Part shown: one piece after another, positions 43,546 to 54,445 of the stretch | How the letters are laid out: every line of letters starts with the position of its first letter | Numbering within the stretch: position 1 is the first letter of the stretch | Origin: Pirellulales bacterium | GTDB lineage: Bacteria > Planctomycetota > Planctomycetia > Pirellulales > UBA1268 | Length of the DNA: 64,000 bases | Direction of reading: 5' to 3' | Assembly: GCA_018401745.1 (NCBI GenBank) | Contig: JAGYJY010000007.1 | Span: 248,001 to 312,000 of the forward strand | Program-made: the position numbers and the translations under genes | Notes under the pieces: model-generated | Told to the model about the DNA's origin: nothing | Databases searched by the model: none | What the model saw: only the letters and a program-made list of their open reading frames with translations

Positions 43546-44415
43546 CTAGGCGGTTGCGGATGGAGCTGCCTGACTCGATCGCTTGCTGAAGCGACCCATC
43601 ACCTTCATCGCCTCGTCATCGACGGCGGCATTCAGGCTCTGCAGCCGGTTCTTGAAGAAGGCAAACACGGCCACGGCGACGATGGCGATCACCAGCCCGA
43701 TCAGTGTGGTGATCAACGCGGTGGAGATACCCTCTGCAAGCTTGGCCGGCTTGGGTGACGTCGTCGAGGCGGCGATCTCCATGAAACTCTTGACCATGCC
43801 CCAGACCGTTCCCAGCAGGCCAATCATCGGAGCCAGGGCACCGATCAGGCCGACGTAGCTGAGCTGATGCTCAAGCCGCATCGATTCGTTGGCTGCGGCA
43901 TCCCGCATCGCTTCGACCGCCTGCGTGTAGCCGCTGGAGACCTTGCCGATGCCTGCGGCCAGCACCTGACCGAGGTAGGAGCCATCTTCACTGGCGAGCT
44001 CGTAGGCCTGCTGCCATTCCTTGGCGTCGAGGTGGGCGTTGAAATCCTCCACCATCTCGGGCGGCATCATGGCCGACTGCCGCAGCTGGAGAAAACCCAT
44101 CACAACCAGCGAGACCAGCGCGAACGAAATCAACAGAAAGACGACAGAAAACGTCGGCCCCAGGGCAGTCACGAAGAACATCAGCAGATTCTGAGACTGC
44201 GGAGCCTCTTCCTCTGCCGGCATCTCGTCGTCGAGAAACTCATCTTGGGCGACCGCCACCGGAGCCGCGGTGCTCAGGGCGAGTCCGGCAACCAGCGGCA
44301 CGGCAGCCACCAGCCACCCACCAAGCACCAGCGACAGCCAGACGGTCCAGCCATGCCGACGGGCAGGCTGTCCCGCCTCGACGCTTCGCAGCCCCAGATT
44401 GTTTCGAACTGGCAT
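43546..44415 (-). CDS. exbB: ExbB/TolQ/MotA-type proton channel
   Basis: A 289-residue inner-membrane protein. It starts with a hydrophobic signal-like region (VWLSLVLGGWLVAAVPLVAG), has an acidic periplasmic stretch and then three ExbB helices: FSVVFLLISFALVSLVVMG, PMIGLLGTVWGMVKSFMEI and ALITTLIGLVIAIVAVAVFA. The last two form the proton path with ExbD. The signal-peptide form of ExbB is common with paired ExbD in this group. Confidence 0.92.
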   Translation of the reverse strand: MPVRNNLGLRSVEAGQPARRHGWTVWLSLVLGGWLVAAVPLVAGLALSTAAPVAVAQDEFLDDEMPAEEEAPQSQNLLMFFVTALGPTFSVVFLLISFALVSLVVMGFLQLRQSAMMPPEMVEDFNAHLDAKEWQQAYELASEDGSYLGQVLAAGIGKVSSGYTQAVEAMRDAAANESMRLEHQLSYVGLIGALAPMIGLLGTVWGMVKSFMEIAASTTSPKPAKLAEGISTALITTLIGLVIAIVAVAVFAFFKNRLQSLNAAVDDEAMKVMGRFSKRSSQAAPSATA

Positions 44416-44640
44416 CCCCTACGCGATCGACCTGCATACTCGTGCTCTCCTCGACTCCCCTGACACTGACCCTGTCCCCTGACGCTCACCCTGGCGGGCG
44501 AACCGTTGCCGATGGTCGCCATGCCGCCCAAACTCTCCAAAACACACCGGGCTGCGACGCCCATTTATCCTCTCCAGGGGCCTGGCTGTCGATCCCGGTC
44601 TATCGCCCCTCTCCTCAGATGACCTGTGGTGCGGCTGCCG

Positions 44641-45724
44641 CTACGATCCCGCTCGAGCCCAGGAGGTCTCGGGATAGGTGGCCTGCAGAGCGGTGCGTGC
44701 TTCCCGGCCCCGCTCTGGCTGCCCGATCTCGTCCCACACCGCGGCCAGTTTGGCGAGGGCCTCGGCATGGGCCGCCGGATTCGTGTTGTAGACGAGATCG
44801 ACGGTGAGATAGGCAAGTGCCGCATCCTGCAGCCGCCCGGCAGCGCGGTGGGCGTCACCGAGGGCGTTGTAGGCTGGCCCCAGCAGTTCTGCGTCTTCAG
44901 GATTGGCACCATCGAGCAGCTGATTGACCACAGCGATCGCCTCGGCACCTTTCCCCTGCGCTCCGAGCCCTCGGGCTTTGCCGAGGCTGGCAAGCCGCTT
45001 CTGCTCCAGGCTCGCCGGGTCGGTCGCGTCGATCGCCGTGGCCTGCTCAAACGCCGCCACCGCTCCAGCATGAGTCGCCGGCGGCGAGCAGCATGCGGCC
45101 CCGGGCGGTCGCAGCGCGAATCTTCATCGCCGCCGGCCCGGCCGCCAGCTGGTCGTAATACTCGCTGGCCTTGGCTGTGTCGCCCGAGGCCGCCAGCAGG
45201 TCGCCGATAAGCTCACGGGTGCGGTAGTAGCGAAAACTCTGCGGATGAGCTGTCGCGAACGCCAGCACCTCACGGCCAGCTTCGCGGAGCCGCGGCCCGT
45301 TTCCGGAGTCCAGCAGGGCGGTTTCGGCGGTCGAAGCCGCAGCCAGAAAGGCCTGATCGGCTTTCATCAGATCCGTCAGCCGGCCGGCGGTGTCGGCGTC
45401 GATTTTGGCGAGCTCGGCCAGGGCATCACCGCCACGACCGCGAGCGAGCAGGTTTCGTGCGGTTCGCAGCTCCTGGGGCTCTCCTTCAAACTGCACATCG
45501 ATGATTTCCGCAACCGACACGAGCTGCTGTGTGCCTTCGCGGTCTTCGATGGTGAGCCCATCGCGGCTGCTTCCCGTCACGGTCACCGCCAGCCGGTCGC
45601 CATCGATCGTGCGGATCACATCCGCACCGTTCACCACGGCCGCGGAGCCGAGCAGCAAGATCGCGGCCGTCGCGACGTGCCAGGCCGGCTCGCGGTGCAG
45701 GCGGGGCAGTGCATACGTCTTCAT
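44641..45724 (-). CDS. Periplasmic TPR protein (one apparent frameshift)
   Basis: Starts with a signal sequence (WHVATAAILLLGSAAVVNGA) and then has TPR-like repeats (ARNLLARGRGGDALAELAKI; DAALAYLTVDLVYN). Near 45070 the frame is broken; removing one base joins LLAAGDS to AGAVAAFEQATAIDATD. The whole protein would be about 360 residues. It starts 10 bases after the stop of the large TPR gene and is followed by exbB, so it is a candidate periplasmic partner of the ExbB/ExbD complex. Confidence 0.7.
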
Positions 45725-45734
45725 GGTCGTCTCC

Positions 45735-48700
45735 TCAGGTTCCCTGCGGCACCGTCACACCCTCAACGGCCGCCAGCCCGTCGGCCGGCTGACCCCGTTC
45801 TTTTTGGATCTGCTTGAGCAGGCTGTCGAACGCTTTCCGCATCTCACGGCCCCCAAGTTCTGGATAGAGCCGGTAGGTCACGGTGATGTCGCGTTCGGCC
45901 TTGGCAAAGGCCTCATCGCGGCCAGTCGGCGTTTTCTCGGCGATTGCCACGCGGCAGCGGGCGAGCTCAAGGCGGGCCTGAAAAACTGCCCCGCAGCCTT
46001 GCGGGCCTCGTCGTCGGCACCCTGTGGGCACAACGGCCTTCCTCGAGAGCCTGTTGGCGAGGCCGCCCCAGCCCCAGAAGCGGGCTGGCCCGTCGCTGCG
46101 GCCCACGATCGCTGCGGTGAGCAGCGCGTTGGCCGTGGCTGCATCATCGGCTGCTTCACCTGCCTGCTGCAGGATCCGGGCGGCTGCAAACTGCCCATCC
46201 ACCCAGTTGACCCGCGAGGCATCCCCCAGGATCCAGGCCATGTTGTCCAGGGCTTCGTCAAATCTGCCAATCGCCCTGTAGAGCTCGGCGAGCTTGAAGC
46301 GGATCGAGGGCTCATACCGTTTCGTGTCTGCGTCGGCCGCCGTAAGCAGAGCCTCATACGACGAGGCTGCACGGGCCAGGTAGGTGTCTGCCTTGGACCG
46401 AGGCACCACAACGCCAATCCCTGAGGCATCTCCGTCGCCCAGCCCCGCCGAGCCGAGCTCGAGATAGGTGCTTGCCACCCAGAGCCTCGACTGCACGCCG
46501 CTGCCCCGGGCAGCCACGGCATCGAGAAAACGCTCGAATCCGTCGAGGATGGCCGAGGCACGTCGGCGGGATTCGGCGTCCAGCCGCCCGTCGACGGCCG
46601 TCGACGCCAACTGCTCCAGCTGCGTTTGCAGTTCGCGGCCAAGCCGCAGGTATGTGGCTGTCAGCCGGGCAGGATCGGTCGCCACAGCTTCCAGCTTTGT
46701 CATCGCGGCCTCCGCCTTGGCAATCTGCTCGGTCTGGATGAACAGCGGCAGGGCGACCTGCAGGATGTCTTCGGCCATGCTGTCGGCAGCACCAGACGGG
46801 CTCTCCCCTGCCGTCACGATCGTCCATGGGCCGTACACCGGGTGCTCGAGCACCTCGGTCGCCTTGGCCAGGTCGCCGCTGCTGACTGCGATCTGACAGC
46901 GTGCCAGAGCCGCAGCCACGGCCAGCGTGCCCGGCTGTCCGCCGCCAGCCTGCTCGGTCAGGCCCCGGTCAAGCAGCGTCGCGGCCTCCTGCTTCCAGCG
47001 AGCAAGATCCTCGTCTGTGGGCCGCTCGTTGCTCGCTGCGGCCTGCGACGAGGCCACTGCCTTCCAGCAGGCGATTCCCGCCCGCAGGGAGGTGTCGGCA
47101 TCGCGAGCCTGCTCCGGGATTTTCCCGAACACCGCCAAGATTCGCTCCGGGTCGCCGCTCGACGCCACCGCTGAGATGGCGATCGCAGCAGCATCACGGC
47201 TCGCCGGATCCTCGGGCCACGTTTCCAAGATCTGTTCGGCAACCCTGCCGCAGCGGATTCTCGCCTCTGTCGCCAGAGCTGCCGCACCGCTTCCGGAGAG
47301 CTTCTGCCAGCTTGCCATGGCGATGCGGGCGGCCTGCAGACTTCCCGGGGCATTGGGATACCACGTTGCCAGAAACTCACCGACCGCTGCCGCATCGAGC
47401 AGCTGCCCTCCGTCGTACAGCAGAAACGTGAGCGTGTACCTCGCTCGGTTCACCTCGGAGAGCTCGTCGTCTTGGGCCAGCGGGAGCGCCTGCCGGATCG
47501 CAGCGATCGCGTCGTTCCTGGCAGCCAGTTTTTCATCGTCACTCGCGGCAGCCTGCATCGCATTGATCGCCACGCCGGCCCGGTCCATCAAAGCGGCAAA
47601 GCTCTCGGCGAGCGACAGGTCGTCGCTGTTGGCGAGCAGTTCGCGGGCCTCGCTGGCAAAATCACGATTCGCCTTGGCGACGGTCAGCGCGAGCCGCTGG
47701 ATCGTGCGGCCGGCGTTGGCCAGCAGCGGATTCCTCGGCCCCTGGCCCGGCTGCGACGCGGCGACCACACGAGAGAGGAGCAGGGCGGTGCGATACTTGA
47801 AGCCCAGCCAGTCGGCATCGAGGGCTTCCGGCGGTCCGCCACCGGCAAGTGCCAGGCGAACACCGGCGTCATCCAGCCCATCAAAGCTCGCGTAGGCATC
47901 GCCAGAAAGCATCGCCAGCCAGCATTCCAGCGAGACGTTGTAGGCCCTGGCCCGCAGCGACTCGACCGTCCCCCCGCCCGACAGGGCTCGGACGTCCGCC
48001 AGCGTGGCAAGGGCCTTGGTAAACTGCTTGTCGCGGGCAGACTCACCGGCTGCTGCATCGGGCTCCGCCGGCATCGCCCTAGCAAGCGCCGCCTCGCTGC
48101 GGCCCTGCGAAACCCGCGCGAACTGCCCAGCGAGCAGCGTGCGGTATTTCTCATACATCGCTTTGTCGACGGCGATCGACTCCTCAACCGCAGCCCGCCA
48201 TTGAGCGGATCCGACCGGCAGTGCAGAGGCCACTTCAAAGAGGCCTTCGCCGAGCAGCAGCCGCACCTCAAGGAGCTTGTTCTGCAGGCCGGACTGCCGT
48301 TCGCTAAGGCCGGCCTGCCATTCGCGGAGCAGACGAGAGGCCTCTGCCCGGCTCCGCCCGCCGCGGGTAGGCCGAGGGCGTCGTTCGCCCACTGCCGCAT
48401 CCACTTGCTCCAACAGCTGTCGAACACGTGCCAGGAGGCTGTCCTGCTCACCGGCTTCCGCATCAGCCGGCTCGGCTTCGCGGGCTTCAGCCTTGGCAGC
48501 ATCACCTTTGCCAGCGGCAATCGGCGACGACGTGATCAGTCGCTCAGCCGCGCGAAAGCTCGCCACCGCTTCATTGAAAACAGCGGCAGCTTCCGGGCTT
48601 TCCCAGCCGCCAGCCTGGTCGGAGATGCTGGCCTTGCCCTGCTTGGCAGCCTCGGCCTGCAGCAGGCGAGCACGCTCTCGGCGGAGCTTCCCCTGCTGAA

Positions 48701-49161
48701 TATGGGCGTTGATCCGCCGCATCTCGCGGTCGAGGGCGGCGATTTCGGCGGCGACCTGGTCGAGCTCGTCAGCTCCTTCCGGCAGCGGCGGCTGTGGCAC
48801 TGGCGACGCCAGAAACGCATCGATCGCCTGCTGAGCCTGCTCAAACGTCGTTCCGCCGCTTCTCAGCGTTTGGCTCCGTGCGGCCCACGCCCACCAGCGC
48901 CAAGGCTTTTCGATAGGCGAGTTCGCTCCGCAGTTCGGCAGAAATGCCAGCATCCGGCTGAGCGAGCCGCTCAAGCAGCCAGAGCGACACATCGGGCATG
49001 CCCCGCTCGTCGAGGGCCTCAAGCAGACGCTGTGCCGTGTCGTCGCGGAGATTCGCCGAATCCTGCCCAAAAGCAAGGAGGAGCACGCTGGAGGAGCACG
49101 CCACGATCGCCACCACCGCCGCCTGCAGCGTGAGCCCGCATCGCCCTGGCCGTGTCGTCAT
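45735..49161 (-). CDS. Very large exported helical/TPR protein (three apparent frameshifts)
   Basis: About 1140 residues. The start MTTRPGRC has a GGAGGGG site and a signal-like helix (LTLQAAVVAIVACSSSVLLL). The rest is helix-rich with TPR-like and coiled segments and many Ala/Leu/Arg residues. The N-terminal part joins the main frame if one T of 48851-48852 is removed. Near the C-terminus a compensating pair (one C too many in 46020-46022, one A missing in 45981-45985) hides GADDEARKAAGQFFQARLEL. It sits immediately before the periplasmic TPR gene and the exbB-exbD-exbD genes. Function unknown. Confidence 0.7.
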
Positions 49162-49319
49162 CGCCAGCCCCCTCCGAGAACTGCAGCCTCGCACACTCCA
49201 GGCCGCCCCCACCACAATCGCCCCGCACCTGAGGCCTCACTCGCATTGTGCGAAGCCTTCAACGAAGGGTCAATCAACCGGCGGCGGCGGCCAGACACCG
49301 CAGCCCAGCGACAGGACTG

Positions 49320-50995
49320 CTAGTCGCAGGTGCCCACAGAAGCACTGCTTGCCCGGGAGGCGGCTCCAGCCGTGGCCAGCCAGTTGGGAAGCTGGCCTGC
49401 AGGAGGCAGCTTGACCACCTTAGCCGACTTGATGCCGCGGCAGGCGAGCACCTCCGCCAGAGCGTGCTCATCAGGGGCCTGGTCGAGGTTGAGAACGCCG
49501 ATGGCATCGCCACCGGGCGTGGAGCGGCCAACGGTCATCTGGGCGATGTTGACCCCAAGCTTGCCGAACGCGGTGCCAACCTGGCCGATGATGCCGGGCA
49601 CATCCTGGTGCGTAAACACCAGCAGGACCCCATCGAGGTAGGCCTCAAGGCGGTGGCCTTCAAGCTGCACGAGCCGAGGCATGGAGTGGCCAAAGAGCGT
49701 GCCGGCAGCACGGTGCACGCGGTCGCCGGCCACGAGATCAACCGCCACAACAGAGCTAAAGGCACCGGGATCGGTCCGCTTCTGCTCGACGAGTTCGATA
49801 CCCCGCTCTCGCAGCAGCAGCTCGGCGTTGACGACGTTGACGCCCTCAATCGCTGATTCAAGCAGGCCAGCGGCAAACGCGGCCGTCACCAGCTGTGTGT
49901 TGCGGGCAGCCACCTCGCCGCGGAAGGCAATCGAGCACGACCGCGGCGGCAGCTCATCGAGTTGGGCCACGAGCAGCCCGAGCCGCCAGGCCAGATCGAG
50001 GAAGCCACGGACGCCCTCCAGGGCTGCCGGATCGACCGAGCTCAGCGTTGACGGAATGCCGGATAGCACCGGTGGAAAGAAAATCGATCAACAGGCCCAC
50101 GCCCTCGACCGCCACCTGCGACTGCGCCTCTTCGGTGCTCGCTCCGAGATGGGGCGTGACAAGAACGCCCGGCACGCCAAACAACGGAGACTCGGTGCAG
50201 GGCTCCTCCTCAAACACATCGAGGGCAACGCCCGCGATCACCCCGCTCTGCAGCCCCTTGAGCAGGGCCTGTTCGTCATAGATGCCGCCACGGGCACAGT
50301 TCACCATCCGCACGCCCGGCTTGAGGATCTCCAACGCCGCAGCATCGACCAGATGCCGCGTCTCGTCGGTCAGTGGCGTGTGCACGGTCAGGTAGTCGAT
50401 CTCGGGAAACATCTTCGGCACAGCGTCAACCAGTTCGATGCCCAGCTCCGCGGCCCGCTCCGGTGAGAGAAAGGGGTCGTAGCCAAGCACCCGCATGTCA
50501 AACGCCCGGGCCCGTGCCGCCACCGTCAGGCCAATCCGCCCGAGGCCCACGATCCCCAGTGTTTTGCCTGCAAGCTGCACGCCCATGAACTTGCCGCGGT
50601 CCCAGCGGTGCTCGCGGAGGCTTGCATCAGCGGCAGCGACGTTGCGGGAGAGTGCCAGGATGAGGGCAAAGGTGTGCTCGGCTGTGCTGACGGTGTTGCC
50701 AGCAGGCGTGTTCATCACCACGATGCCAAGCCTCGTGGCCGCCTCTTTGTCGATGTTGTCCAGTGCCCACACCGGCCCGCACGATTGCCTTGAGCCGGTG
50801 ATTGCCTGCGAGAACCTCCGCGGTGATCTTCACACCGCTGCGACAGATGGCTCCGTCGTGCCGGGCGAGCGCATCGCGGAGGTCATCCCCCTTCAGCCCC
50901 GTAGCGATTTCATGCTCGATCCCGCGGGCCCGGGCTTTTTCCAGCAGCGCAAGCCCGTCGGGACTGATTGGATCGAGAACGACAATCGACGGCAT
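49320..50995 (-). CDS. serA: D-3-phosphoglycerate dehydrogenase (two apparent frameshifts)
   Basis: First enzyme of serine synthesis. Three frames together give the complete family: N-terminal MPSIVVLDPISPDGL, NAD-binding KTLGIVGLGRIGLTVAAR, catalytic EPxL-region segments VNCARGGIYDEQALL, FEEEPCTESPL and VLVTPHLGASTEEAQ, and a C-terminal extra domain with an ACT-like segment (LVFTHQDVPGIIGQVGTAFG). Breaks occur near 50764 (after IVRAGVG, before DNIDKEAA) and near 50047 (RHSVN before SSVDPAAL). The ATG overlaps the serC stop (TGATG), so the pair is coupled. An intact essential enzyme is expected. Confidence 0.88.
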
Positions 50996-52155
50996 CAGGC
51001 GTTTCCTCCGGCAGTTCCCGACGGCCCCGTCGCACTGCGATGGGACTGACGAAACGCAGTCATGAAGTCACGAAGCTTTTCCACACCAGCCAGCGGCATG
51101 GCGTTGTAGACGCTGGCCCGAATGCCACCCACAGACCGATGGCCCTGGAGATCAACAAGCCCCTCATCAGCAGCTTCGGCCACAAAGGCCTTCTCCAGCT
51201 CTTCGCTCGGCAAGCGGAAGGTGACGTTCATGTCGGAGCGGCAGGCGGTGGCTGCGTGGCCCGTGTAGAAGCCCTCCGACGTATCCAGCGATTCGTAGAG
51301 CAGGGCGGCCTTGGCCGCATTGTGGGCGGCGAGGTTGTCGAGATCGCCATAGGTGTCGCGAATCCAGCGGCAGACCAGGCTGAGCACGTAGATCGCAAAC
51401 ACCGGCGGCGTGTTGGCTCGCGAGTCTTTCTCAGCATGCACCTTGTAGCTGAGCATGGCCGGCAGCGAAGCCGCTGACCGCTGGAGAAGGTCTTTGCGGA
51501 TCACCACGACGGTCACCCCAGCAATGCCCGCATTTTTCTGGGCGCAGGCGTAGAGCAGGCCCATCTTCGAGACATCGACAGGCCGCGACAGAAAGTCACT
51601 CGAAGCATCGCAGACCAGCGGGGCGTCGCCCGTCTGGGGCATCTGCTTCCACTGCACACCCTGGATGGTCTCATTGGAGGTCAGGTGCACATACGCCGCC
51701 TGGGGCGATGCGGCCATCTCGCCCGGCTCGGGCAGCCGGGCGTAGTTGCAGCTCTTGCCGTCCCAGGAAACCGCCACGGAGCCTTCCAGAGCCGCCTGCT
51801 TGGCCGCCCCAGCCCCCCAGGTTCCGGTGACGATAAAGTCGGCTGGCTGGCTCTGCCCACGCAGCAGATTCATCGGGATCATGGAAAACTGCAGGTTCGC
51901 ACCGCCCTGCAGAAAGACGATCTCGTGCGTGTCGGGCACGCCGAGCAGACCGCCGATGCCTCGCCGGGTTTCGGCAAGAATCTCATCAAAAGCTGGCGAC
52001 CGATGGCTGATCTCGAGAATAGAACTGCCCACGCCCGGCAGACAGAGCATGTCGCGGCGGATCTCCTCAAGCACCTCCAGAGGCAGGACCGCCGGGCCGG
52101 GCGAAAAGTTGAACAATCGCTCCCCTGCGGCGGCACCTTTGCGATCCGTCACCAT
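50995..52155 (-). CDS. serC: Phosphoserine aminotransferase
   Basis: PLP enzyme converting phosphohydroxypyruvate to phosphoserine, the step after SerA. The 386-residue protein has FNFSPGPAVLPLEV, the GTWGAGAAK segment, and the PLP lysine Lys207 in YACAQKNAGIAG. C-terminal HRSVGGIRASVYNAMPLAGV is conserved. The start MVTDRKG has GGAGG close upstream. The serC-serA order with overlapping ends makes a serine operon; serB is not in the window. Confidence 0.95.
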   Translation of the reverse strand: MVTDRKGAAAGERLFNFSPGPAVLPLEVLEEIRRDMLCLPGVGSSILEISHRSPAFDEILAETRRGIGGLLGVPDTHEIVFLQGGANLQFSMIPMNLLRGQSQPADFIVTGTWGAGAAKQAALEGSVAVSWDGKSCNYARLPEPGEMAASPQAAYVHLTSNETIQGVQWKQMPQTGDAPLVCDASSDFLSRPVDVSKMGLLYACAQKNAGIAGVTVVVIRKDLLQRSAASLPAMLSYKVHAEKDSRANTPPVFAIYVLSLVCRWIRDTYGDLDNLAAHNAAKAALLYESLDTSEGFYTGHAATACRSDMNVTFRLPSEELEKAFVAEAADEGLVDLQGHRSVGGIRASVYNAMPLAGVEKLRDFMTAFRQSHRSATGPSGTAGGNA

Positions 52156-52274
52156 CGACCTCCGTGGAGTTTTTCCGCCAACCCAGAGAATGCTGGGCGT
52201 TGGGGGCAGAATAGGACCACGCCCCCAGGTGGTCAACGCCCGGGCATTGCCGGGGGAGTGCGAGGCCCTCGGCT

Positions 52275-52952
52275 TTAGCGGACAGGGCCCGTCGAGGCCG
52301 GCGTCATGGCCATGGCCGTACCGCCTGTCGCCCCGTCGCCACGAGACAGGCTCGCCACTTTGGACGAGACGACCGGCTGCTTCGGATCGAGAGCCAGGGC
52401 CCGTTCGTAGTTGGCCAGGGCCTGGCTCGTCTGGCCTGTCTGCTCCCTCAGACTGCCGAGGGCAACCAGCGGACGGGGGTCGGCTGGGTCCACGCTGATC
52501 GCATCGATCAGGTGGTTTTCTGCTGCCAGCAGGTTGTTGTTTTCATAGCAAAGCCTGGCCAACTCCATCCGCGGCTCAGGATCCGTGGGACGGGCGGCCG
52601 CCCATGCCTCGAGGCTGGCCACCGCCTCCTGGGAGCGGTCCTCCTCAATCAAGAGCACCGCCAGAGCCCGGTGGCAGGCTGCATGGTCGGGATTGCGGCT
52701 CAGGCAGAGGTGGTAGTACTGCTCGGCAAGCTGCTTATCAGACGGGCGGTTGAAGAGCTTTGCCTGCTGGTGATAGGTGGCGCCGAGATTATAGAAGCTG
52801 TCGGGATTGCCGGGCTGTTTGGCAAGGGCCTGCTGAAAGGCGTTGACCGCCCCCTGGTAGTTGCCCTGCTGGTAGAGCTGCACGCCCTCCGTATTCTCGT
52901 TGCCCCGCATGCCGCCACAGCCGGTCGCAACGAAGATCACCGCGACCGCCAT
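52275..52952 (-). CDS. TPR lipoprotein, 225 aa
   Basis: Has a short hydrophobic signal with lipobox ATGC (MAVAVIFVATGCGGMRG) and then TPR repeats (QQGNYQGAVNAFQQALAKQP; AEQYYHLCLSRNPDHA; TSQALANYERALALDP). Probably an outer- or inner-membrane scaffold lipoprotein. The n-region lacks positive charges in this form. A GTG at 52973, inside repeat element B2, would add VFHSLRS and supply an arginine. A longer frame reads further into the repeat and is rejected. Confidence 0.75.
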   Translation of the reverse strand: MAVAVIFVATGCGGMRGNENTEGVQLYQQGNYQGAVNAFQQALAKQPGNPDSFYNLGATYHQQAKLFNRPSDKQLAEQYYHLCLSRNPDHAACHRALAVLLIEEDRSQEAVASLEAWAAARPTDPEPRMELARLCYENNNLLAAENHLIDAISVDPADPRPLVALGSLREQTGQTSQALANYERALALDPKQPVVSSKVASLSRGDGATGGTAMAMTPASTGPVR

Positions 52953-52962
52953 ACTTCGCAGA

Positions 52963-53077
52963 CTGTGGAACACGTCTGCCGCCGCAGGATGCGGCGACCG
53001 GCGACCCCCAAAAACCTCGGCTTTGGGGGGCGTCGCTTGAGTGGAAAAAGACCATGGATGGCTTTTTCCACGGACAG
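52963..53077 (+). repeat. 115-bp repeat element B, copy B2
   Basis: Same orientation as B3, opposite to B1, starting CTGTGGAACA and ending GGACAG. It abuts the 5' end of the TPR lipoprotein gene. Contains the GTGGAAAAAG...CTTTTTCCAC palindrome and the other two hairpins. Confidence 0.9.
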
Positions 53078-53211
53078 GTAGCCACGCTGGAGTACGGTCT
53101 GCTGACCTCATGCGCTCTACCACTGCCGTTGCCGACACACGAAATCGCGGCAGCCAGCCTGCCGCAAGCCGCGGCAACGGTAGTGCTCCAGGCCACTGCA
53201 AACAAGTCCAC

Positions 53212-53448
53212 TCAGGCCGAGCCCGTCCGGACATAGCCCAGCGACCGCACCACTTCGAGCACCTCACTGCAGGTGGGAAACAGGCGGCCCGTGCTCCGCT
53301 TGTAGATTTCCAGAGCCTGCATGAACTCCATCTCGTCGGCGGAATAGTCGCGTTCGCATGTGGTGGGATCGATCAGCCGCCGCCGGTTCCGTCGCCCGAC
53401 AACACTCCCCGCTCGCTCGCCCGCACGCGTGACACACTTCGCAGCCAT
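53212..53448 (-). CDS. Conserved small protein, 78 aa
   Basis: Basic start ([18 protein letters not shown]) followed by [20 protein letters not shown] and [20 protein letters not shown], ending [14 protein letters not shown]. The arrangement of Cys, His-free helix and Arg-rich N-terminus looks conserved in planctomycetes from memory of similar sequences. The ATG at 53448 has a GAGAGAGG site. A longer frame upstream is not needed. Function unknown, possibly nucleic-acid binding. Confidence 0.75.
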   Translation of the reverse strand: MAAKCVTRAGERAGSVVGRRNRRRLIDPTTCERDYSADEMEFMQALEIYKRSTGRLFPTCSEVLEVVRSLGYVRTGSA

Positions 53449-53507
53449 CAACCTCTCTCCCGAATACGACCAGCCGGCACAGGAAGAGAGATCGACTGCG
53501 AAGCCTG

Positions 53508-53536
53508 GGAAACTTTTCCGGTCACGAAAAGTTTCC
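53508..53536. promoter_or_regulatory. 11-bp perfect hairpin upstream of the 78-aa gene
   Basis: GGAAACTTTTC and GAAAAGTTTCC form an 11-bp stem with a 7-base loop (CGGTCAC) between the FHA gene and the 78-aa gene. It is flanked by tandem CCGGTTTTT copies. It could end FHA transcription or act in the leader of the 78-aa gene. Confidence 0.55.
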
Positions 53537-53603
53537 GGTTTTTCCGGTTTTTCCGGATGAGCGAAACCCTGCTGGCCTCCTCTGGAGGCCACTCTCGGGC
53601 CGC

Positions 53604-54254
53604 TTAGCGGTTGTTGAAAAACTTCCGCAGGGCAGAGGCAGCCGCATCGCGAGACGAGTCGGTGTCATCTTTCGGCTTGGTGGGCAGCGTTCCAGGCTTC
53701 GATCGTGACTCCTTGATCGCTTCGACGAGCGATCCGCCGCGGGTCAGCGAGGAGTCGTCTTGCGAGCCAGAGTCGCCGGGCACGGCCCCCGATGTGGTCG
53801 ATTCATCGCCGACGTTGATCGACGACTGCGACGCATCGTCAGAGCCCTGCGTCGAGGTGTCGGCCATGCGGATCGAGTGGGTGGTGTCCATGCCGCTCCC
53901 GACGTCCTCGTCGGCCATCAGCCACCGCGACACGTCTTCCTCCGATCGCTCCACATTGGGCATCGCGCAGGCCACGGTCAGCTCCAGCGAGCCAACACGC
54001 AGGCGATCACCGTCGTGCAGGACGGTTTTGGCTTCAATTCGCTTGCCATTGACGAATGTGCCGTTGCGACTGCCAAAGTCTTCGACGGCCACATGGTCGC
54101 TTTCCTTCAGCACCTGGCAGTGGCGGCGGCTCACTTCCTCGCTCAGCGGACGAACGTCGCACTCTTCCGAGCGGCCGATCAGCAGCCGCGGACGCTTGAG
54201 CACAATGGCCCGGCCTGCACTTTTGCCCGTGGCGACGATCAGTTTCGCCTCCAT
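53604..54254 (-). CDS. FHA-domain protein
   Basis: A 216-residue protein with an N-terminal forkhead-associated domain: GRSEECDVR (27-35), SRRHC (42-46) and SRNGTFVNG (62-70). These are the phosphothreonine-binding loops. The rest is a disordered Ser/Thr/Asp-rich tail ending [10 protein letters not shown]. It probably binds a protein kinase substrate. It follows lplA in the same direction after a 191-bp gap. Confidence 0.9.
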   Translation of the reverse strand: MEAKLIVATGKSAGRAIVLKRPRLLIGRSEECDVRPLSEEVSRRHCQVLKESDHVAVEDFGSRNGTFVNGKRIEAKTVLHDGDRLRVGSLELTVACAMPNVERSEEDVSRWLMADEDVGSGMDTTHSIRMADTSTQGSDDASQSSINVGDESTTSGAVPGDSGSQDDSSLTRGGSLVEAIKESRSKPGTLPTKPKDDTDSSRDAAASALRKFFNNR

Positions 54255-54445
54255 GGTGTTTCCCCTCAGGTGAAAGGCTTGCCCCGCAATCGCCTGCCGC
54301 CGCTGCCTTGCGAGGGAGGCGGCCAGGCTCTTCCCCGAGCACCGACCGACTCGACTACCAACTGTTATCGTATCACCAAACCCTCATGCTCACCACCTCC
54401 GCAGCCTGCGGCAACGCCGTCCACAGGAGGCGATCCTTCTCCTCC

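Noticed and set aside
47472..49133. A 553-codon plus-strand frame opposite the large TPR gene
   Set aside because: Antisense composition, no start signal and no domain.
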